From assembly GCA_002171315.2 (NCBI GenBank), contig NHFS02000044.1, positions 7,680 to 18,471 of the forward strand: a stretch of DNA of 10,792 nucleotides, given 5' to 3'. Made by a program: the position numbers and the translations under genes. Below, in pieces: positions 6,694 to 10,792 of the stretch; position 1 is the stretch's first letter; each line of letters opens with the position of its first letter. The DNA comes from Euryarchaeota archaeon TMED117 (GTDB taxonomy: Archaea; Thermoplasmatota; Poseidoniia; Poseidoniales; Poseidoniaceae). The notes under the pieces are model-generated. The model saw nothing but the letters and a program-made list of their open reading frames with translations. It had not been told where the DNA came from and did no database searches.

Positions 6694-6897
6694 TTAGACC
6701 CCTACAAAGTACTCCAATCGCTATCGCTTCTTGAGTTTCACCCCAAGAATATGAAGAATATATTACATTCCACCATTTTAAGAACCCACCGCCAATGGGT
6801 AAATTACATCCGAACGGTCAGGGGAATTAGAAAACAAATGCAAAATTCAGTTTTTTCGTCGATAGAAAGTACATTTGAAGCTACTGGAGAGGGTAGT
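6694..6897. promoter_or_regulatory. Divergent promoter region between MetRS and the CNNM gene
   Basis: This 204-bp gap separates two divergent starts. The self-complementary AATATATT at 6757-6764 is the best TATA-box candidate. It is placed about 65 bp before the MetRS ATG and could work in either direction. Other A/T blocks, CATTTTAAG at 6774-6782 and GTAAATTAC at 6799-6807, could serve the plus-strand gene. A tandem ATCGCT pair is at 6717-6728. The reading frame of the CNNM gene stays open through the whole gap, but the upstream residues look unlike a protein of this family. No RNA gene is seen. Confidence 0.35.
6886..6897 (+). promoter_or_regulatory. Shine-Dalgarno that sets the CNNM gene start
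   Basis: GGAG at 6886-6889 lies 8 nt before ATG 6898, within GGAGAGGGT. It selects this ATG over ATG 6838 and over the much longer open frame that begins inside the divergent MetRS gene. Confidence 0.6.
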
Positions 6898-7923
6898 ATG
6901 GCCCTTCTCGTATTCTATATTACATTAGCATTAGGAGTTTCATTCCTATGTTCTATTTTAGAGGCAGTTGTTCTCTCAATACCCCATACATACATAGCAG
7001 TACTACAAAAAGATAAATCTAAGGTTGGAGATTTATGGTCGAATTTAAAAGATGATGATGCAGTGAGGCCTTTGACTGCGATTCTAACATTGAATACAAT
7101 TGCTCACACTATGGGTGCTGCAGGAGTTGGTTCTCAAGTGCAGATGATTTACGGTGAAGATTCATTGACTATTGCTTCGATAATTTTGACATTGGCAGTT
7201 TTATTCCTTTCGGAAATCATACCTAAGACTATTGGAACAGCATATTGGAAGCAATTAGCACCAGTGGCAGGACGTATTCTCAATGTTATGACTAAAGCAC
7301 TTACAATTTTGATTATCCCTATACAATGGCTGAAAGCAATATTGCCTAAAGGTTCACATTCACTAGTTACTAGAGATGATGTAGCGGCATTGGCAGACCT
7401 AGGTGAAGAAGAAGGTATTCTAGAGGAAGATGAAGAAACTGTAATACATAATTTGCTAAGACTTAGGGAAATAAGTGTAGGTGAAGTGATGACTCCTCGT
7501 GTTGTAGTCACTGCTTTTCAATCCGACTCGACAATACGCACAATATTAGAAGAAAATACTGTAATCAGATTCTCAAGAATACCAGTATTTGGAGAAAGTA
7601 TTGATGATATCAATGGTATTGTAATTCGCTCGGAGTTATTGATGGCTGCAAGTAGAGATGAATGGGATAGAAAGATTTCAGAATTTACCAAACCTGTTAA
7701 ATCAATAAAAGGTGATAATTCTGTTGATGATGCTCTAGATATGTTCCTTACTCAAAGACAACAGGTTGCTGTAGTGATCGATGAATTTGGGGGCACTGCA
7801 GGATTAGTAACAATGGAAGATGTATTGGAAACTCTTCTTGGTGAAGAGATTGTAGATGAATTAGATGAAGTTGATGATATGCGCGAATTGGCAAGAGAGC
7901 AAGCGGATACAAGTGAGGAATAG
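6898..7923 (+). CDS. CNNM/CorB-type membrane protein (DUF21 + CBS pair), probable Mg2+ transporter or regulator
   Basis: CNNM/CorB proteins export or regulate divalent cations, mainly Mg2+, through a DUF21 membrane domain under control of a cytoplasmic ATP-binding CBS module. The 341-residue product has hydrophobic segments at about 2-28, 60-80, 90-112 and 121-148 (three membrane helices plus a re-entrant part). It shows the DUF21 features SFLCSILEA (15-23) and LSEIIPKTIGTAYW (104-117). An acidic connector (about 160-185) follows, then VGEVMTPR (194-201), where the CBS pair begins. The second CBS repeat holds VVIDEFGGTAGLVTMEDVLE (292-311), the family signature. The protein ends in an acidic tail and lacks the CorC_HlyC domain seen in many bacterial homologues. 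The start is fixed by the GGAG site at 6886. The stop is 5 bp from the convergent hydrolase stop. Confidence 0.9.
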   Translation: MALLVFYITLALGVSFLCSILEAVVLSIPHTYIAVLQKDKSKVGDLWSNLKDDDAVRPLTAILTLNTIAHTMGAAGVGSQVQMIYGEDSLTIASIILTLAVLFLSEIIPKTIGTAYWKQLAPVAGRILNVMTKALTILIIPIQWLKAILPKGSHSLVTRDDVAALADLGEEEGILEEDEETVIHNLLRLREISVGEVMTPRVVVTAFQSDSTIRTILEENTVIRFSRIPVFGESIDDINGIVIRSELLMAASRDEWDRKISEFTKPVKSIKGDNSVDDALDMFLTQRQQVAVVIDEFGGTAGLVTMEDVLETLLGEEIVDELDEVDDMRELAREQADTSEE

Positions 7924-7928
7924 TAGGA

Positions 7929-8924
7929 TTAATTACTATCTAGCCAGTTACTTATTGCATCGTTTCGAGAATTACAGTTTCTAGCACCCGCATGGGTTAG
8001 GTCTTCAAGAACAATATTAGTCAATAATTTAGCTCTATCTGATTTTTTGAATGACTCAACTAATCTTTCATGATGAATCTGACCCAGTCTCTCATCATTT
8101 GCTGCTTGAACAATTAGTGTTGGCTTATCAGGCAATCCCCAAATTGGTACATCGACATCATTGGTATCTGATATTTTTTCCAATCCGGGATTAATCATAT
8201 TGAAATGAAACCTAAGACGTTTCCAGAATAGTGGTTTGAGAAATTTAGGAACTCTTAGCATTTTACAGGATTCCTCAAAAATTTGTGAATAGCATGTAAG
8301 CGGTGATTCCAAAATATAACCCTTAATCAGAGAATTATATTCCATCTTAGACGATTCGCGGGTAAATCGTAAGAAGACAAAGCCACCCATACTATGACCA
8401 TGGCAATATATTTCTGAGATTAAAGAAGTATCACATATGTCATCTAGATTGTTGAATAGGAACATAAAATTACGCACTGAGACACCTGCATTCCATTTAT
8501 CAACAGCTTCGGAACTTCCATGTCCAGGCAATTCCATTATTATGACATTAAATCCACGCTTAAGATATAATTCAGCTCTTCCAAGCATGGAAGAAGAACT
8601 ACTCCTCCAGCCATGGATCATCAGCATTAATGGCCCATTTTTAAAGTTCTTATTCTTGACTATTGCAATCTCTGGACCGTCATGCTGCAATCTTATTTGT
8701 TCCCAATTATCTCCTTCTAGACTGTCCTTTCGCTTACCTGGGTGTATGAAAGTTAGAGCAACATATGTCTCCAATATACTATTGTAAAAACCAAAGATTG
8801 AGATAACTATCAAACAGGTAGTTGTCAATTCATTTATTGAAATAATAAATATTGAACTTGAAGAAATAATAGTCAAAGAAATAGCCATTAGGCATGTTGC
8901 CCAGCGATTATAAAGAAGTCTCAT
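7929..8924 (-). CDS. Membrane-anchored alpha/beta hydrolase
   Basis: This is a serine hydrolase of the alpha/beta-hydrolase fold with unknown substrate, 331 residues long. Two hydrophobic segments (about 10-30 and 34-60) form an N-terminal hairpin. The basic flanks MRLLYNRW and HPGKRKD suggest that both ends, and so the catalytic domain, face the cytoplasm. The catalytic landmarks are complete: the oxyanion strand LMLMIHGW (99-106), PGHGSS (133-138), the nucleophile elbow GHSMGG with Ser178 (176-181), a likely acid Asp277 in QAANDERLG, and a likely base His311 in DLTHAG. A Phe/Trp/Arg-rich insertion (about 212-245) probably forms the lid. It is the last of three minus-strand genes, 7 bp after the RDD-family gene, so probably co-transcribed. 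An esterase, lipase or acyl-peptidase role is possible; sequence alone does not decide. Confidence 0.85.
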   Translation of the reverse strand: MRLLYNRWATCLMAISLTIISSSSIFIISINELTTTCLIVISIFGFYNSILETYVALTFIHPGKRKDSLEGDNWEQIRLQHDGPEIAIVKNKNFKNGPLMLMIHGWRSSSSSMLGRAELYLKRGFNVIIMELPGHGSSEAVDKWNAGVSVRNFMFLFNNLDDICDTSLISEIYCHGHSMGGFVFLRFTRESSKMEYNSLIKGYILESPLTCYSQIFEESCKMLRVPKFLKPLFWKRLRFHFNMINPGLEKISDTNDVDVPIWGLPDKPTLIVQAANDERLGQIHHERLVESFKKSDRAKLLTNIVLEDLTHAGARNCNSRNDAISNWLDSN

Positions 8925-8931
8925 TTATTGA

Positions 8932-9885
8932 TCACTTCGATGTAGTCTTAGCCTTTGCTTTCGCCTTAGGTGTTGCTTTTGCTTTCGCCTTAGGTGTTGC
9001 TTTTGCCTTGGGCTTATCGTCACCTTTATTTGCAGAAGTTTCTTTGGATTCTGAATCCTTAGATTCTTCTGAGCGTTCTTGTTTCTTTTGCTTGTTGGCT
9101 TCTCTTCTAGCAGCAAACTGGTCACCATAGTTACCCATGTTCTCAAGTTTTGCCCAGAATCCTGAAGATTGTTCTCCTTCAAGAGGTACGTGCTTTACCA
9201 AGTATGCTCCAAACATCAAGTCATAAATTCCTTGTTTAAACTCACTTGCACGAGAGAATTGGAAATTAACTATCCAAATGATTAGGAATATTGCACCAAA
9301 TACAGTCCAGATAATTGCACTTGTACCTTCTGCTTTATCACCCAACTTCTGGAAATTCATCATAACAGCAATTAATCCGAATAATGAAAAGAGTCCTGCT
9401 GAGTTAGATAGCATACCTTGAATTGGATTTGATTTAACTCCTGCACTATTTACATATTTGATACGTGAAACGAAATGACCAAGTGTGCGCCCAGTCTTTA
9501 ATGGAAGAATTATTACATTTAGCAGCATCATAACAAATGCTACTGCCAGTAATATTGTTGTTACAACTGATGTGTCAGCCATCATCATGAAAATTGCAGC
9601 AATCAAAACACCAAAATTCCAAGCGAAGTTAACAAACCAACTCATAGTTCTATCCAGCCTATTGGCTAAATCAAAACCTTCAGGTAAACCAACTGGGCGG
9701 GGAGCTCTTGCTTTCTTTTCCTTTTTACGTGCAGGAGCCGCTTCTACAACCTTTGCTTTTGCCGCTACTTTAGCGGCAGGCTTAGCCTTAGCAACTGCTT
9801 TGGCTACTGGTTTTGCTTTGGCGACTGCTTTAGCGACTGGTTTGTCTTTTGGACTTGCTCCACCTGCTTTGTCTAATAATCCCAT
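8932..9885 (-). CDS. RDD-family membrane protein with Lys/Ala-rich N- and C-terminal tails
   Basis: RDD-domain proteins are integral membrane proteins, some reported as ion exchangers, most without known function. The 317-residue product has an RDD-like core (about 71-232): the Arg/Asp start LANRLDRTMSWFVNF (73-87), hydrophobic segments at about 85-103, 107-127, 160-177 and 190-210, the mid signature KTGRTLGHFVSRIKYVNSAG (130-149), and the closing YDLMFGAYLVK (221-231). Four membrane segments place both tails on the same side, probably the cytoplasm. The N-terminal tail holds three copies of a 10-residue KPVAKAVAKA unit (15-44). The C-terminal tail, after an acidic/Lys stretch, repeats KAKATPKA. 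Both are basic and resemble histone H1-type tails. The start is ATG 9885, where GAGTGA ends 4 nt upstream; a longer frame reaching into the preceding gene was not used. It lies between the edge gene and the hydrolase in one likely operon. Confidence 0.8.
   Translation of the reverse strand: MGLLDKAGGASPKDKPVAKAVAKAKPVAKAVAKAKPAAKVAAKAKVVEAAPARKKEKKARAPRPVGLPEGFDLANRLDRTMSWFVNFAWNFGVLIAAIFMMMADTSVVTTILLAVAFVMMLLNVIILPLKTGRTLGHFVSRIKYVNSAGVKSNPIQGMLSNSAGLFSLFGLIAVMMNFQKLGDKAEGTSAIIWTVFGAIFLIIWIVNFQFSRASEFKQGIYDLMFGAYLVKHVPLEGEQSSGFWAKLENMGNYGDQFAARREANKQKKQERSEESKDSESKETSANKGDDKPKAKATPKAKAKATPKAKAKAKTTSK
8957..9004 (-). repeat. Perfect 24-bp tandem duplication in the RDD gene 3' end
   Basis: Two adjacent identical 24-bp copies (8957-8980 and 8981-9004), with shortened variants on both sides. 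Each adds eight codons of the Lys/Ala/Thr/Pro tail (KAKATPKA in rotation). In-frame expansion or contraction would leave the membrane domain intact. Confidence 0.9.
9754..9843 (-). repeat. Three 30-bp repeats coding the KPVAKAVAKA tail
   Basis: Residues 15-44 of the RDD protein are three consecutive 10-residue units: KPVAKAVAKA twice exactly, then KPAAKVAAKA. At DNA level the copies differ at third codon positions, so the repeat is conserved at protein level and older than the 24-bp duplication at the other end of the gene. Confidence 0.8.
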
Positions 9886-9898
9886 AATTTCACTCTCT

Positions 9899-10792
9899 CT
9901 AATACATTTCTCCGACTGTACGGTATATCTCAAAATCAGAAGATGCAACAAATGCATCAATTGATTCTTCACTCATATTTGCCAATTGTCCATCGACAAT
10001 TGCAAAGAATCTTCCTCTTAATTCATCATCGGCATCTGATGGATCTCCGCCAACTGCCTGATAAACTGAAAAATCATCACTCTCCACAAAAGCATTCACT
10101 ACTTCTTCGGGTAGATGTGAGCCTAATAATTCATCCACAATGGCAACGAAGTTAACGAATATATCTTCTCCATCAGTTGCCTCTTCTGCAATAACAGCCT
10201 TAGCAACAGGTTTCGCTACTGCCTTTGCCTTTGCCTTTGGAGTCTCGCTTGAAATTTGGGATTTTATAGATTTGCGTTCACTCATAAGTTGTTCAAGTTG
10301 TGGTCGTAACTCATTTAGTGCTTCAGAATCACCCGATGCTTTGGCATTTTGATAATCTGGCTTAAGCGTACGGATTTGATTTTCAATTTCGGTTAGTTTA
10401 TCTGATAGTGATTGCTCAACAACCTCATCTTCAACTAATTCTACAACTGGTGCATCTCTAATTTGTGCAACTTTTTCATCATGTTCTTTCTTTCTCAAAA
10501 CAATAATATCTCTATCTAATGAATGACCAAAGCGATCCGCATACCTATCTAATAGTGAGCCTACTTCGCCACTTGATATACGATCAATGTGTCCATAAAT
10601 TTGAGGCAAGGGTTTGTCAGACTTTTTAGCCCACAACTGATTGTACTCTTCATCGGTTTGTGGTTCTGCTTCAGGGACTGGCAATGGAGCAGGAAGAGAT
10701 TCAATACTCGGAGTTGGCAGTGCTTCAGGCACTGGTAAATCCGGTAAAGGTGCAGCACCCGGTAATGGCATTGGCATACCAGGGAGTGGCGG
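9899..10792 (-). CDS. Unrecognised protein with Pro-rich N-terminus, coiled coil, Lys/Ala linker and duplicated C-terminal motif (partial, 5' end outside window)
   Basis: I do not recognise this gene. The frame is open to the right edge, so the true start lies outside; residues are counted from the Met codon at 10775-10777. The Pro/Leu/Ala-rich tract continues from the edge to about residue 39. Next comes a mixed segment with QIYGHIDRISSGEVGSLLDR (59-78), then a charged, probably coiled-coil stretch (about 122-177). A Lys/Ala/Pro linker (180-195) resembles the tail of the downstream RDD protein. Two copies of a motif of about 37 residues end the chain (about 206-243 and 253-289), sharing F-AIVD-L---E-E---AFV-S-DF--Y--VG. 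No membrane segment is visible in this part. The stop is 13 bp from the RDD-family start, so co-expression is likely. The design suggests a scaffold or adaptor, possibly working with the RDD protein, but this is inference. Confidence 0.8.
   Translation of the reverse strand, partial: PPLPGMPMPLPGAAPLPDLPVPEALPTPSIESLPAPLPVPEAEPQTDEEYNQLWAKKSDKPLPQIYGHIDRISSGEVGSLLDRYADRFGHSLDRDIIVLRKKEHDEKVAQIRDAPVVELVEDEVVEQSLSDKLTEIENQIRTLKPDYQNAKASGDSEALNELRPQLEQLMSERKSIKSQISSETPKAKAKAVAKPVAKAVIAEEATDGEDIFVNFVAIVDELLGSHLPEEVVNAFVESDDFSVYQAVGGDPSDADDELRGRFFAIVDGQLANMSEESIDAFVASSDFEIYRTVGEMY
9911..10162 (-). repeat. Tandem duplicated motif of about 37 residues at the C-terminus of the edge protein
   Basis: Copy A (10049-10162) and copy B (9911-10021) align with a single one-residue gap. 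Both share AIVD, a central Glu-Glu, (N/D)AFV-S-DF, a Tyr, and a closing VG. The connecting segment (GDPSDADDE) is acidic. The copies are diverged at DNA level, so this is an old protein-level duplication, not a recent DNA repeat. Confidence 0.75.

Noticed and set aside
6625..6897. 91-residue N-terminal extension of the CNNM protein reaching into the MetRS gene
   Set aside because: The open frame overlaps the MetRS 5' end antisense, is not hydrophobic or domain-like, and ATG 6898 has a well-placed GGAG site.
8957..9004. Tandem repeats as a possible CRISPR array
   Set aside because: The copies are directly adjacent with no spacers, and they lie in frame within a coding region.
8894..9130. Plus-strand open frame with Ala/Phe/Leu repeats resembling a membrane helix
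   Set aside because: It is the antisense reading of the Lys/Ala repeat tail; antisense Lys/Ala codons read as Phe/Leu/Ala. No start signal.
9485..9964. 159-codon plus-strand open frame antisense to the RDD gene
   Set aside because: The frame is kept open by the Ala/Lys repeat composition; the opposite strand shows clear RDD motifs and a ribosome-binding site.
9886..9972. 29-residue extension of the RDD protein, starting inside the upstream gene
   Set aside because: It overlaps the coding sequence of the upstream gene out of frame; ATG 9885 has GAGTGA at the usual 4-nt spacing and starts a clean MGLLDK sequence.

Overview
The window is AT-rich archaeal chromosome, gene-dense, with short intergenic gaps. 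The gene set is archaeal core: a proteasome-activating AAA ATPase (PAN), a zinc-ribbon/HTH MBF1 factor, the rRNA-modifying enzyme Tsr3, and a methionyl-tRNA synthetase with a C-terminal EMAPII-type tRNA-binding domain. Together with the AT-rich composition and the Lys/Ala/Pro-rich tails, this suggests a marine euryarchaeote of the Thermoplasmatota (Marine Group II/III-like). That placement is inference, not a database result. Several genes have Shine-Dalgarno sequences matching parts of AGGAGGTGAT. The spacing to the start is consistent: GGTGA-type cores end 4 nt before it and GGAG-type cores end 8 nt before it. I used this to choose starts.

Layout. Positions 1-1362, minus strand: a tight operon in the order aMBF1 -> tsr3 -> fdhD, with fdhD cut by the window edge. 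A divergent promoter region of about 100 bp follows. Positions 1463-4397, plus strand: PAN, then glutamate formimidoyltransferase and formimidoyl-THF cyclodeaminase as two adjacent genes in the domain order of the fused animal enzyme FTCD. Tail-to-tail with these, 4399-6693 on the minus strand, is MetRS. After a 204-bp divergent region, 6898-7923 on the plus strand is a CNNM/CorB-type DUF21-CBS membrane protein. Tail-to-tail again, 7929-10792 on the minus strand holds three genes: an unrecognised Pro/Lys/Ala-rich protein running off the right edge, an RDD-family membrane protein with Lys/Ala-rich tails at both ends, and a membrane-anchored alpha/beta hydrolase.

The identified genes are mostly housekeeping: translation (MetRS, Tsr3), transcription (aMBF1), protein turnover (PAN), one-carbon/histidine catabolism (the FTCD pair), Mo-enzyme maturation (FdhD) and ion transport (CNNM). 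No mobile element, CRISPR array, tRNA or rRNA gene was seen.

The points most worth a second look are: (1) fdhD has no usable ATG/GTG/TTG start, but an ATT codon sits at the right distance from an 8-nt Shine-Dalgarno match; (2) a strong Shine-Dalgarno plus ATG lies inside the MetRS gene exactly at the linker before the EMAPII domain, which could yield a free 117-residue tRNA-binding protein; (3) the right-edge protein ends in an unrecognised tandemly duplicated motif of about 37 residues; (4) it shares Lys/Ala/Pro-rich histone-H1-like stretches with its RDD-family neighbour.
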